A DNA stretch of 34,556 nucleotides from Lactiplantibacillus modestisalitolerans (GTDB taxonomy: Bacteria; Bacillota; Bacilli; Lactobacillales; Lactobacillaceae): assembly GCF_005405425.1 (NCBI RefSeq), contig NZ_BJEA01000024.1:1-34556 (forward strand). The letters are read 5' to 3'. Positions 23,377 to 30,822 of this stretch are shown here, piece by piece (within the stretch, counting starts at the first letter, position 1; each line of letters starts with the position of its first letter). The notes below the pieces were generated by a model. It was given only the letters and a program-made list of their open reading frames with translations. It had not been told where the DNA came from and searched no databases. A program made the translations under genes and the position numbers.

Positions 23377-23694
23377 CTATTTATCCATCATTTTAATAAT
23401 TTGCGTCACCCAGTTCCGAATGGCTTTTTTTCGAACTGCATAGTATTGGGACTTTTTTAAATTTAAAGCTTGCTGGGCTAGTTCACGGCTACCATTCAAA
23501 CCGAATTCATATCGTAGTAAATTAGTTTGTTGGGGGTCGCTCATCCGTTCTATACCGTTTTGAACGTGGCGACACGCCGCTATTTCCCTTTTCCATTGCT
23601 TGGAATTAACATCAATTTCAGGATCATTAAAAATCCATTGATAACGGCGAAACTGTTCTAAATCCTTACAAGCTTGTTTGTACCATAATTCCAT
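23377..23694 (-). CDS. ArpU/RinA-like phage late transcription regulator
   Basis: 105 residues from the ATG at 23694 (MELWYKQACKDLEQFRRYQ), after GAGGGGGC; the upstream 14 codons precede the ribosome site. An N-terminal helical half is followed by a sigma region 4-like helix-turn-helix: ELAQQALNLKKSQYYAVRKKAIRNWVTQII (split here only in description; about 70-100). This is the pattern of ArpU/RinA-type regulators that switch on late operons of Gram-positive phages. In a satellite it could drive late genes or couple to helper control. No structural gene follows it, only the repeat-rich block. Confidence 0.6.
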   Translation of the reverse strand: MELWYKQACKDLEQFRRYQWIFNDPEIDVNSKQWKREIAACRHVQNGIERMSDPQQTNLLRYEFGLNGSRELAQQALNLKKSQYYAVRKKAIRNWVTQIIKMMDK

Positions 23695-24128
23695 TATTAA
23701 GCCCCCTCGGATGCAAAAAAAAACGTTAACGGCCATCTTTCACAGCAACGCTATCAAGTGAATTATAGCATGTACCTATTTCGCAAGAATTTTTTTGAAA
23801 CACATAATAGCCAGTGCGCGTTGATACAACGCGATTTATAATGTTTTAATAGAAACCATCACCCGGCTTTTTTGGCCTCGAAATTACAACTGCCTGCACA
23901 CTACCACACGCCCTATATGCAAGCGCCCCGCATGATTATCTTCATGTTTTTTTCAGGTAGCCATATCAAATTTATATGAGGTTTTCTGAGGTAGCCTGAC
24001 CATATTAATAACAGGTTCTATCAAAATGGGTTGATCATGGTTCTAATAGGTTTACAGCTACAAATTAGATAACTAGGCCGCCGCCCCCACAGGTAAACGT
24101 ATTTCAAGCGTCTATTGGTCAATAATAA
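23695..24128. other. gene-free 430-bp spacer of the element
   Basis: No credible gene on either strand. It is AT-rich, has two copies of AGGTAGCC (about 23955 and 23989) with similar flanks and several GGTTCTA words, and should contain the promoter of the ArpU-like gene. Confidence 0.4.
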
Positions 24129-24164
24129 AAGGCCGCCACTTATCAACTTGTGACGACCTTTGCT
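24129..24164 (-). terminator. terminator of the wHTH gene
   Basis: On the minus strand AAAGGTCGTCAC pairs, with G-T pairs, with GTGGCGGCCTTT and is followed by TATTATT. It begins about 15 nt past the stop at 24179. Confidence 0.6.
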
Positions 24165-24178
24165 AACACTATTTGTAT

Positions 24179-24550
24179 TTAAGCACCCTGTGTACGCTGA
24201 ATATCATCCGTCAGCCGTTGAATGTCCGGTCGCAAGGTCTTTTCCCATTCGTCTATATTCGCTTGCTCCACAGCTCTAATACGGGCGTTCATCGTAGCTA
24301 CCTGACTTTTAAAAGCCGCAATACCAACATTAAGCTCATCTTGATTGGTAGCAATAAACATACCCATGTTACGGCCGTTTCGGTTTGCTACAATTGGCAC
24401 GCCGTATTGACTGATCAACACGCTAACGGCCGCCCTAACGTCCCTTACTTTCAATTGTGTTACCTTGCAAATATTTGAAGTCGTCATTGGATAACCGGCG
24501 CCCCGTGGTAAGATACTTAATACTTTAAACTCCGTCATTGTTAATGGCAT
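24179..24550 (-). CDS. small winged-helix protein of the element, unknown
   Basis: 123 residues starting 7 nt after AGGAG. Residues about 5-60 look like a winged helix: TEFKVLSILPRGAGYPMTTSN, then KVTQLKVRDVRAAVSVLISQ as helix and recognition helix, and VPIVANRNGRNMGMFIAT as the wing. Residues 75-123 are a helical, charged tail (NARIRAVEQANIDEWEKTL). It is likely a DNA-binding regulator acting after replication genes in the operon. Such wHTH proteins are common in lactobacillal phages and satellites at this place; I do not know a specific family. Iterons separate it from vapE. Confidence 0.6.
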   Translation of the reverse strand: MPLTMTEFKVLSILPRGAGYPMTTSNICKVTQLKVRDVRAAVSVLISQYGVPIVANRNGRNMGMFIATNQDELNVGIAAFKSQVATMNARIRAVEQANIDEWEKTLRPDIQRLTDDIQRTQGA

Positions 24551-24610
24551 TCCCTCACTCCTATTCTGTGATCACATTTATTAAAAAGTTGCTTTTTTTG
24601 AATCTGTAAC

Positions 24611-24955
24611 GGATGCAGTCAATCCTTTTCACCAAATTTCAGGAAAACTTACCAGTAGTAAATCAATATCAAACTAATACTTTTCGCCAAATCTGGAGGT
24701 AAAGTCATTGAACTGCATCGAGTTTTTTTAATACTTGTTGTGCTCGTATACCCGTGTACCTGCGTAGACGTGTAAAAGGCCGGTATATCAACATTCTAGC
24801 CATTACGCACCCGTGTTTTAGGTGTGTAACGTGTGTAATTCAAGCCACCAATTACACGGGGTTAATACACGTTACACACACGTACTATTATTCAAGAATA
24901 CCTATACATCAATCATTACACAGGTTACACACGTTACACAGGTTATTTATAATAG
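24611..24955. other. candidate replication origin with 9-bp iterons
   Basis: Directly downstream of vapE. Three tandem 9-mers, ATTACACAG, GTTACACAC, GTTACACAG (24915-24941), are followed by GTTATTTAT. Further copies: GTTACACAC at 24871, ATTACACGG at 24851, and inverted copies GTGTAAC (24824) and GTGTAAT (24833). To the left, GATGCAGTCAAT (from 24612) faces an inverted GATGCAGTTCAAT (to 24720), with a repeated CTTTTCRCCAAAT between. In SaPIs the origin sits beside the rep gene with iterons of this kind. Confidence 0.6.
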
Positions 24956-24962
24956 TTAGTAA

Positions 24963-26381
24963 TTAGTCGGTAATTCGTTCATATCCACGCCCGCGCTTTC
25001 CATTAATAACCACGTTAGCCTTATATTCCCAACCTGGCATATTATCCATAATCAATTTAATTTTTTTGGCGTCGCTATTTGTCCGACCAACCAAATATCT
25101 TGAAGTCTGTTGGTCAAAAACGACCGCTAATATTTCGCGGGTTGAAGTCTTTTGAATTGGCTCCCGGCCGCTATCAAGTTTCACATTCAACCAATTGTCA
25201 GTATTCACATCAATGGTTCCCCCGTTTTCGATGGTCGTAAAATACGAATGCTTAACGCTAATTGTTAGCTCGTCCCAGTTAGTCGGTACTAGCATTTCTA
25301 AATAGTCGGTAATTGCGTCTTTCATTGGATCAATAACTTGTGCCTCCTGCTGATAGGCTTTAGCTTCATTCAACGTCTGCTGGTCAAAATATAACTTTTC
25401 GCCTGCATCTACCCACGTTTTAACCTCTGCCAGCGTCTGCAATATGTCATCCTGTACCGGCTTTAGTGGGTTCTTGCTGGCTGGATGCAGACCGCACCTA
25501 ATCGGGTAAAACCGCCGCTCGCCGGTGAAGTCCTTTAAAAAGTCGTGTTGGTTAGTCGACCCGATAAAGACACTCCGCCGCGGATGCTGGGTAGCATAGC
25601 GCCCATAGCTGTTCCGGTAGTAATCAGACGTTGCACTAGTGAAGTTCTTCATGGTTTCAATATCGGTCTTCTGCATGGCGGATAATTCGGCTAGTTCAAT
25701 GATCCAGCTTCCCGTTAACTTCTGGTAGTCGTCTTTCTGCTTACCCATCGTTTTCAAGTTGTCATTGAAATATTCGGGATACAGATTTTTGACGGTGGTA
25801 CTTTTGCCCAGTCCCTGGCCACCGTCTAGCATCGGGATAATTTCAAACTTAATCCCCGGATGATAAACCCGCGCAACTGCACCGGCTAACCATTTACGGG
25901 TAACTTGCCGCATATAGTGATTGTCTTCTGCTCCCAGATAGTCAATAAAGAAGGTTTCCGCTCGCGGTTGACCGTCCCACTTAACGGCTTCAATTCGCTT
26001 TTTAACCGGGTCAAACGGATGCAGACGGGCAACCCTAATCATGGCGTCAAATACATTATCTTTTGAGAATAGGATATTGTATTGCTCGTCAAAATAAGCC
26101 CTTAACAACGAATCATCCGTATCTTGCCAGTCCCCTTTCCGTAAACCGGTATTATCGTTAGAACGCGTTTTAATGACCTTTCCGGAGAACTCGTCATAAG
26201 CTAGCATACCCTTTAAATTGGGGTCATTCTCAATATACAAGCGGATATTGAACAGGGAACCCCGCTTAATACCGCCGCTATCGGTTGTCCTTAATTGCTC
26301 TTGCCAATCAGCACCTTTTAGCGGCATTATCTTTTTATCACGCCTCGCCATTGCCGCTTTTAGCTCGCTATCTTGTGCCAC
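24963..26381 (-). CDS. VapE-family (virulence-associated E) helicase-like ATPase
   Basis: 472 residues from a GTG at 26381, 7 nt after GGAGG. It is a P-loop ATPase of the VapE/D5-like helicase group used for replication by phages and pathogenicity islands. Walker A is GGQGLGKST (187-195), Walker B WIIELAEL (226-233), and the sensor region contains RRSVFIGSTN and FTGERRFYPI. The N-terminus (KRGSLFNIRLYIENDPNLKG) is the family's usual opening. Downstream partner of the prim-pol (11-nt gap) and upstream of the iterons, which it probably recognises with its C-terminal domain. Full length. Confidence 0.92.
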   Translation of the reverse strand: MAQDSELKAAMARRDKKIMPLKGADWQEQLRTTDSGGIKRGSLFNIRLYIENDPNLKGMLAYDEFSGKVIKTRSNDNTGLRKGDWQDTDDSLLRAYFDEQYNILFSKDNVFDAMIRVARLHPFDPVKKRIEAVKWDGQPRAETFFIDYLGAEDNHYMRQVTRKWLAGAVARVYHPGIKFEIIPMLDGGQGLGKSTTVKNLYPEYFNDNLKTMGKQKDDYQKLTGSWIIELAELSAMQKTDIETMKNFTSATSDYYRNSYGRYATQHPRRSVFIGSTNQHDFLKDFTGERRFYPIRCGLHPASKNPLKPVQDDILQTLAEVKTWVDAGEKLYFDQQTLNEAKAYQQEAQVIDPMKDAITDYLEMLVPTNWDELTISVKHSYFTTIENGGTIDVNTDNWLNVKLDSGREPIQKTSTREILAVVFDQQTSRYLVGRTNSDAKKIKLIMDNMPGWEYKANVVINGKRGRGYERITD

Positions 26382-26392
26382 GTTATCACCTC

Positions 26393-27172
26393 CTAAACGC
26401 GTTTAATGATTGATTTAAAGATAGTGTTTACTTCTCTATCAGATAGGGGCGGCCGCAATTGCTCATTAGCGTACTGTAATAGTTCGTAAGCCGTAGCGCT
26501 CTGGCATCCAGTATTCAAAATTTTACCTAATACGGATGCTAGATAGGTATTACGGTTACCCTCATCCGTGCCAGCAGTCAATTCATCTAATAGCCGCCCC
26601 GCCCATGTTTTACGTATCTGTGAAGCGCGTTCTGGCGTCCGGTTTACCTTTTGACTGGGTAGCAGGTCACGAATTAGCCACTGTGGGGCGCGTTGAATCA
26701 GTGCCCCCGGGGTAATTGGCCGGTACTGCTTACCATTAATCGAACTGGGGGCAATCAATACAAAATCCGTCAGTATATCTATCCCAGGATACAGCCCAAT
26801 GACCCGTTTTACTTGTTCATCCGTTTCATATCTGAAAAAATAATGTAAGCCATCTTGTGGTGTCCGTTCAATGTAAGTATCTGGCGGCAACTGTTTTCCC
26901 TGCTCGTTGAGCCGTTTCAGCGATTGCACGCCGTCTGTTTTCCCGTGACGGTCAATATCAACGACCAATAAATGGACGGGATCTAAGCGCATACCAATGT
27001 TTGCCCTTGGAACATGTTCGAACCAGCCCGCAATAGTTTGCTGGTCAGTAGTGGCGTCCAGATAACCCCGACTGCCCTTTAACGGTACTTTGCTATTAGG
27101 TGCTAGGGGGTAAACTGGAACACCGGTAGCGGCTATTTTTAACGCTCTGGATTTAAGGGTTTCACTTGTCAT
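26393..27172 (-). CDS. bifunctional primase-polymerase (prim-pol) with PriCT-like tail
   Basis: 259 residues after an AGGAGG site. The N-terminal prim-pol fold: VPVYPLAPNSKVPLKGSRG (18-36), the metal-binding VDIDRHG (71-77), and RTPQDGLHYFF (103-113) with its histidine, then ILTDFVLIAPSSINGKQYR. The last 60 residues (NTYLASVLGKILNTG and on to REVNTIFKSIIKR) match the primase C-terminal helical domain. It makes primers for element replication, with VapE as helicase; such two-gene sets are typical of Gram-positive satellites. Co-transcribed with vapE. Confidence 0.9.
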   Translation of the reverse strand: MTSETLKSRALKIAATGVPVYPLAPNSKVPLKGSRGYLDATTDQQTIAGWFEHVPRANIGMRLDPVHLLVVDIDRHGKTDGVQSLKRLNEQGKQLPPDTYIERTPQDGLHYFFRYETDEQVKRVIGLYPGIDILTDFVLIAPSSINGKQYRPITPGALIQRAPQWLIRDLLPSQKVNRTPERASQIRKTWAGRLLDELTAGTDEGNRNTYLASVLGKILNTGCQSATAYELLQYANEQLRPPLSDREVNTIFKSIIKRV

Positions 27173-27186
27173 CTTGTCTCCTCCTA

Positions 27187-27597
27187 TTAGCGAATTTTAC
27201 TAGCGTACCCACCAGCGGGCACAGGAGACTTAACAAGTCTTTCTCCATCAGCAGACTTCACAGCATCCGCCGTCTTAGCCAATTTGATGCTAAGTTGTCG
27301 CGATGCTTGTTTTAACTGTCCCAGCTTCTCATCCGTACGCATCCCCAAATCTTGAATATTTTGAAGAACATACATTAAATTCTGGATAGTTAGGTCTTTT
27401 CGTTCGTTGCTGTCGATAAGCTCCCGCGTCGTCATGTCAAAATAACCATCGCTATCACTGGCACGCTTTAAACTGGGGACAATTAACCCGCAGACCCCTA
27501 AAATGCTATTTACGGCGTCAACGCTAACACGCAGCGCCCCTTGATTGTCCGCCACAATTTCAATGGCATCATTTAATTTGTTACTGTTCTCTTTCAT
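27187..27597 (-). CDS. unknown element protein, 136 residues
   Basis: Starts after AAAGGATG and ends 15 nt before the prim-pol. Mostly helical. The middle carries a hydrophobic stretch (SVDAVNSILGVCGLIVPSLKR) too short and polar to be a clear membrane helix, followed by heptad-like segments (NLMYVLQNIQDLGMRTDEKL, QLKQASRQLSIKLAK). No known motif. Being translated immediately ahead of the replication pair, it may be a replication accessory or regulator, but the sequence does not show this. Confidence 0.7.
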   Translation of the reverse strand: MKENSNKLNDAIEIVADNQGALRVSVDAVNSILGVCGLIVPSLKRASDSDGYFDMTTRELIDSNERKDLTIQNLMYVLQNIQDLGMRTDEKLGQLKQASRQLSIKLAKTADAVKSADGERLVKSPVPAGGYASKIR

Positions 27598-27643
27598 AAT
27601 GGTTCATCCTTTCAAATATCGGCTTATTCTGATAAAATGAAAG

Positions 27644-27723
27644 CGAAAAAAGGTTATCTAACTGTTGAATTAGCAACCTTGAACCGTGCTTACTCGCCAA
27701 AGTAAAAGTACGGTTCTTTTTTT
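27644..27723. terminator. back-to-back opposed terminators
   Basis: Hairpin A: AAGGTT (27650-27655)/AACCTT (27675-27680), with TTTTTT following on the minus strand. Hairpin B: GAACCGT (27681-27687)/ACGGTTC (27710-27716), with seven T following on the plus strand. They touch each other, so transcripts from both directions would stop here, inside the minus-strand operon. Confidence 0.7.
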
Positions 27724-27739
27724 CGCTTCCAAATCTCCA

Positions 27740-28060
27740 TCACCCCAGAAGCCCATCCATAAAATCATAGATATCATTAAAAACTGCATCGTTTTTATCT
27801 AATCTGCCCTTGTGCTGATTAATGAAATCATCGAGCACCGCCAAAAGCGTTAAATTATCGTTTATAACTACGTTGGGTTGAATTTCACCGTCTTTGCAAC
27901 GACTAATTAAATCCAGTTGCTTGTTGATCGCATCTCGCAAATTTTCAAGTGAAGCATACTGAGCTGCATTTTCTGACCGCGCAAGCAACAAATCTGACAT
28001 AATCCCGCTATACTCTTTTAATCGATTTTCATTCAATCGAATTTCATACGGTTCTGACAT
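27740..28060 (-). CDS. unknown element protein, 106 residues
   Basis: Starts 8 nt after GAGGAG. Wholly helical, acidic (NENRLKEYSGIMSDLLLARS, ENLRDAINKQLDLISRCKDG, DKNDAVFNDIYDFMDGLLG), without cysteines beyond one and without a DNA-binding motif. Placed between the Xis-like gene and the opposed terminators. It may be an early protein; no family recognised. Confidence 0.7.
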   Translation of the reverse strand: MSEPYEIRLNENRLKEYSGIMSDLLLARSENAAQYASLENLRDAINKQLDLISRCKDGEIQPNVVINDNLTLLAVLDDFINQHKGRLDKNDAVFNDIYDFMDGLLG

Positions 28061-28102
28061 TTTTTCACTCCTCTTACTGGACCAATCCCATCAACTGTAA
28101 CG

Positions 28103-28117
28103 CCCATGCCCGCCAGC
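28103..28117. repeat. 15-bp direct repeat, left copy
   Basis: CCCATGCCCGCCAGC, repeated exactly at 29517-29531. The pair brackets the xis-cro-repressor cassette. Confidence 0.8.
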
Positions 28118-28121
28118 ATCT

Positions 28122-28418
28122 TTATTCTTCAATAATTCCGTTGCTGTTGATAAATTGGTCAATATCCCGCTTGCTAACTAATGTCGTGCCATTAATGACG
28201 TGCACCGGCAATCCTTGATGCTTAATCCATCCGTTAAAGGTACCGCTTGATACCCCGGCATAATCCGCTCCGGCGCTCTTACGTAGCCATTTTTGGCTAA
28301 TACCGGCATCCCGCTTAGCGGATGCAACCGAATCAGCAACTAAGTTGTAAACGTAAGCCCGTAACTGGCGGCTCTGGTCGTCACCCAAAATCACGCTTAA
28401 TTTTTCGCTCAAATTCAC
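28122..28418 (-). CDS. Xis/DUF771-like helix-turn-helix protein
   Basis: 98 residues with a GAGGTGAG-type site before the ATG. The C-terminal half is a MerR-type winged helix as in phage excisionases and DUF771: QKWLRKSAGADYAGVSSGTF (helix-turn-helix), GWIKHQGLPVHVINGTTLVS (wing), KRDIDQFINSN (closing helix). The N-terminal 35 residues are a helical extension. Its place just after cro in the early operon fits an excision factor or an early regulator; the two cannot be told apart here. Confidence 0.75.
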   Translation of the reverse strand: MNLSEKLSVILGDDQSRQLRAYVYNLVADSVASAKRDAGISQKWLRKSAGADYAGVSSGTFNGWIKHQGLPVHVINGTTLVSKRDIDQFINSNGIIEE

Positions 28419-28431
28419 CTCACCTCCTCTT

Positions 28432-28629
28432 CTATTTTTTTAATGAAATTAAGTCATTTGGTGTTACCCCTAAGAATTCGCAAAGTCTACTTAGAGTTTT
28501 TAATTGGATACCTTTCGAATGCCCATAATATATATTTGTTAAAGTGGCACGACTAACACCGGTATTTTTAGCAACGGTCCCTATAGTCCAATGCCGCTCT
28601 GCTAAAACTTGTTTTAACGTAAATTGCAT
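28432..28629 (-). CDS. Cro-like XRE-family regulator
   Basis: 65 residues, a bare XRE helix-turn-helix: WTIGTVAKNTGVSRATLTNI (about 14-33), then YYGHSKGIQLKTLSRLCEFL. Transcribed divergently from the repressor gene across a 172-bp spacer. The recognition region is strikingly like the repressor's (LYNGHSKGIQFETLTRLVN), so both probably read the same operators. Expected to commit the element to its early minus-strand program after induction. Confidence 0.85.
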   Translation of the reverse strand: MQFTLKQVLAERHWTIGTVAKNTGVSRATLTNIYYGHSKGIQLKTLSRLCEFLGVTPNDLISLKK

Positions 28630-28668
28630 GTAATTCGCCTCCCGCTTGTAAAGACTACTTTCTATATA

Positions 28669-28686
28669 TGATAACCATAGCTATCA
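28669..28686. promoter_or_regulatory. operator candidate in the cro-repressor spacer
   Basis: TGATAACCATAGCTATCA has TGATA/TATCA arms around eight bases. It lies upstream of cro, between a TTGTTT-like -35 and TATATA on the minus strand, where a bound repressor would silence the early promoter. Confidence 0.5.
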
Positions 28687-28801
28687 GTTAAACAATTTAC
28701 ACCGGATTTTTGAAAGTGTCAAGGAGTGCATTCATTTCTAACAATACTATTTATCATTTTTGCATTGCATGGTAGAATGTTAATAAATTAGGAGGTACGA
28801 T

Positions 28802-29500
28802 ATGCTCAAATTTGCACTCGACAAATATATGAAAAAAGCCAATTTGTCTATTCAAGACGTGAGCAATGCAACTGGCATTTCACGTCCCACTATTTCTCAG
28901 TTGTACAACGGACATTCGAAAGGTATTCAATTTGAAACACTCACCCGACTTGTCAATGGTTTAGATATTGATTGGATTGATGATTTGTTTTTTGACGATA
29001 TAATCGAAACAGATCTGCACTTTACTGTAGAATTAACATCTAAAAGCAATGAAATTCCTGTAGTTTTAGATGGATACACTCCAATATTAATGGCTCATTT
29101 TTTCTCCTTAAAAGACATTTCGGCAGACAGTATCCCGGATTTTTTTAAATTACCAATTACAGTGCTATTCGATTCCAGCGATAAATCGAAGACTTCGGAT
29201 ACATTAATTCTTACATGCTTTGATGAAACCTTTGCTGATTTAAGAATCGCCGCACGTATTAAAACTAACTTAGAATCATTTTTCCGTGAAAGTGAACGTA
29301 AAAAATTAGAACTCGTATTAGGCAAAGTTGCTTACGAATGTTATCGAAAGTTAGATTTGGCAAAAATTAAAAATATAGTTTTTAGAACCGACATAGGCTA
29401 TAACGAATTCCAAGAATGGCCTTATATTTTTTCTTGGCCGACTGACCTATTAAGTAATACTCACAAATTTACAAATTTTATCAGTATTAAATATAACTAA
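28802..29500 (+). CDS. XRE-family master repressor without LexA-type protease domain
   Basis: 232 residues starting 6 nt after AGGAGG. The N-terminal XRE helix-turn-helix spans about 5-60 (LSIQDVSNATGISRPTISQL). The remaining 170 residues resemble no S24 peptidase: there is no Ala-Gly cleavage site and no Ser/Lys dyad region. They also lack an ImmA-type HExxH. SaPI Stl repressors are likewise non-cleavable and are removed by binding a helper-phage protein, so the same induction logic is inferred here. More AT-rich than its neighbours. It probably represses the divergent cro promoter. Confidence 0.75.
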   Translation: MLKFALDKYMKKANLSIQDVSNATGISRPTISQLYNGHSKGIQFETLTRLVNGLDIDWIDDLFFDDIIETDLHFTVELTSKSNEIPVVLDGYTPILMAHFFSLKDISADSIPDFFKLPITVLFDSSDKSKTSDTLILTCFDETFADLRIAARIKTNLESFFRESERKKLELVLGKVAYECYRKLDLAKIKNIVFRTDIGYNEFQEWPYIFSWPTDLLSNTHKFTNFISIKYN

Positions 29501-29516
29501 ACAGTTTTCCTACATA

Positions 29517-29531
29517 CCCATGCCCGCCAGC
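29517..29531. repeat. 15-bp direct repeat, right copy
   Basis: Exact second copy of CCCATGCCCGCCAGC, between the repressor stop and the integrase ribosome site. Confidence 0.8.
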
Positions 29532-29553
29532 CGGTATGAAAGGAATAATCAGC

Positions 29554-30699
29554 ATGGCAACATTCAAGCAGTATAAAACTAAGGCCGGTATTTTCTGGGA
29601 AGTGTTTGCATCTATCAGCGATGCTACCGACGGCCGCCCCAAACGGATGCACAAACGCGGTTTCAAAACAAAAAAAGAAGCCCAATTATGGACTTCTAAC
29701 GCTCAAGTAAGTTATAAGAATCAAGGATATGTTTCCAACAATGATATTACCTTTGAACAGCTCTACGCTAAATGGTTTAAAGAGGAATACCAACAACAAG
29801 TAAAAGAATCAACGTGGGCTAAGACGGCCGATATATTCAGGCTCCATATTACGCCCCTACTGGGTTCACAGCAGGTCAAGAATATCACGGTCGCCCTATG
29901 CCAAACAATCGTTCATAACTGGCTTAAACAGGGCTTAAAACAGTATCGCCGTTTTCGCACCTATGTAATTAGTGTCTTTGATTTTGGGGTACGGATGGAA
30001 CTTATCACCCGCAATCCGATGGCAAAAACCAGCATTCCTAAACAGAAAGCACAGCAGCAAGCGCCCAAAATTGAGTTTTACGAAAAGTCCGAACTCGTCC
30101 ACTTCCTAGAGTGTGCTTACGATTACGACAATCCGCAGGCGTTCATGCTGTTTCGGCTACTGGCCTTTACCGGGATGCGGCGCGGAGAAGCCTTAGCGTT
30201 GCAGTGGAATGATATTAATTTTGATGCGGATGAAATCACGATCAATAAAACGCAGTCGCTGGGGGAGAACTGGCACATTGTGACGCAAACGCCCAAGACG
30301 AACAGCAGTTATCGAACTATCGCCGTTGACACTAAGACGGTACAATATCTGCACAAGTGGCGAATGACGCAAGCCCGGCGATGCTTTGAGCTGGGGTACA
30401 ACGCTAAGGCGGCCAAACAGCTTGTATTTGCTAATCAGGATAACCAGCCGTTAGCTCCTAGCATGCCCGACCATTGGAATAGAAGTATATGTAAGCGATA
30501 CGACTTAAGACGAATAAAAATTCACGCTTTCAGGCACACTTTTTGCACCCTTTCTTTTGAGGCGGGCGCATCCGTCAACGAGGTATCTAAAACATTGGGG
30601 CACGCTGATTTAAAAATCACCCAGCAAATTTATTTACACGTTACAAAGAAACAAAAAAACGAGGCCGCTTCTAAGCTGGCTCGTTATATGGATATATAA
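29554..30699 (+). CDS. int: tyrosine integrase of the element
   Basis: 381 residues from the ATG at 29554 (MATFKQYKTKAG), 8 nt after AAAGGA; an ATG six codons upstream overlaps that site. It has an N-terminal arm-binding (AP2-like) domain (about 1-60), a SAM-like core-binding domain (about 65-165), and a catalytic domain with its first arginine in FTGMRRGEALALQW, the HxxR box in IKIHAFRHTFCTL, and the second histidine and tyrosine in LGHADLKITQQIYLHV. All catalytic residues are present. It inserts the element at the 3' end of tRNA-Gln, 120 bp away. TGGTGCACTT pairs near both ends are its probable arm sites. Confidence 0.95.
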   Translation: MATFKQYKTKAGIFWEVFASISDATDGRPKRMHKRGFKTKKEAQLWTSNAQVSYKNQGYVSNNDITFEQLYAKWFKEEYQQQVKESTWAKTADIFRLHITPLLGSQQVKNITVALCQTIVHNWLKQGLKQYRRFRTYVISVFDFGVRMELITRNPMAKTSIPKQKAQQQAPKIEFYEKSELVHFLECAYDYDNPQAFMLFRLLAFTGMRRGEALALQWNDINFDADEITINKTQSLGENWHIVTQTPKTNSSYRTIAVDTKTVQYLHKWRMTQARRCFELGYNAKAAKQLVFANQDNQPLAPSMPDHWNRSICKRYDLRRIKIHAFRHTFCTLSFEAGASVNEVSKTLGHADLKITQQIYLHVTKKQKNEAASKLARYMDI

Positions 30700-30703
30700 T
30701 CCG

Positions 30704-30724
30704 TGGTGCACTTGTGGTGCACTT
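30704..30724. repeat. right integrase arm-type sites
   Basis: TGGTGCACTT at 30704-30713 and 30715-30724, period 11 bp, just after the integrase stop and about 100 bp from the right attachment core. Confidence 0.75.
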
Positions 30725-30770
30725 TCATTTTAGATTAATGTATCTTATTGCATACGCGGGACAAACAAAA

Positions 30771-30808
30771 AGCCGTCAATTAAGGCTTTTTGAACCTCAT
30801 TGACGGCT
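30771..30808 (-). terminator. terminator of tRNA-Tyr/tRNA-Gln supplied by the element
   Basis: On the minus strand AGCCGTCAAT pairs with ATTGACGGCT and is followed by TTTTTGTTT. It lies 17 nt past the tRNA-Gln 3' end but inside the element, so the inserted DNA restores a terminator as well as the tRNA end. Confidence 0.8.
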
Positions 30809-30822
30809 ATTGTAAGTATTCT

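Noticed and set aside
24754-24966. 70-residue plus-strand ORF over the iterons
   Set aside because: Its composition (repeated CVT/THT words) reflects the iterons; antisense to the vapE end and without a ribosome site.
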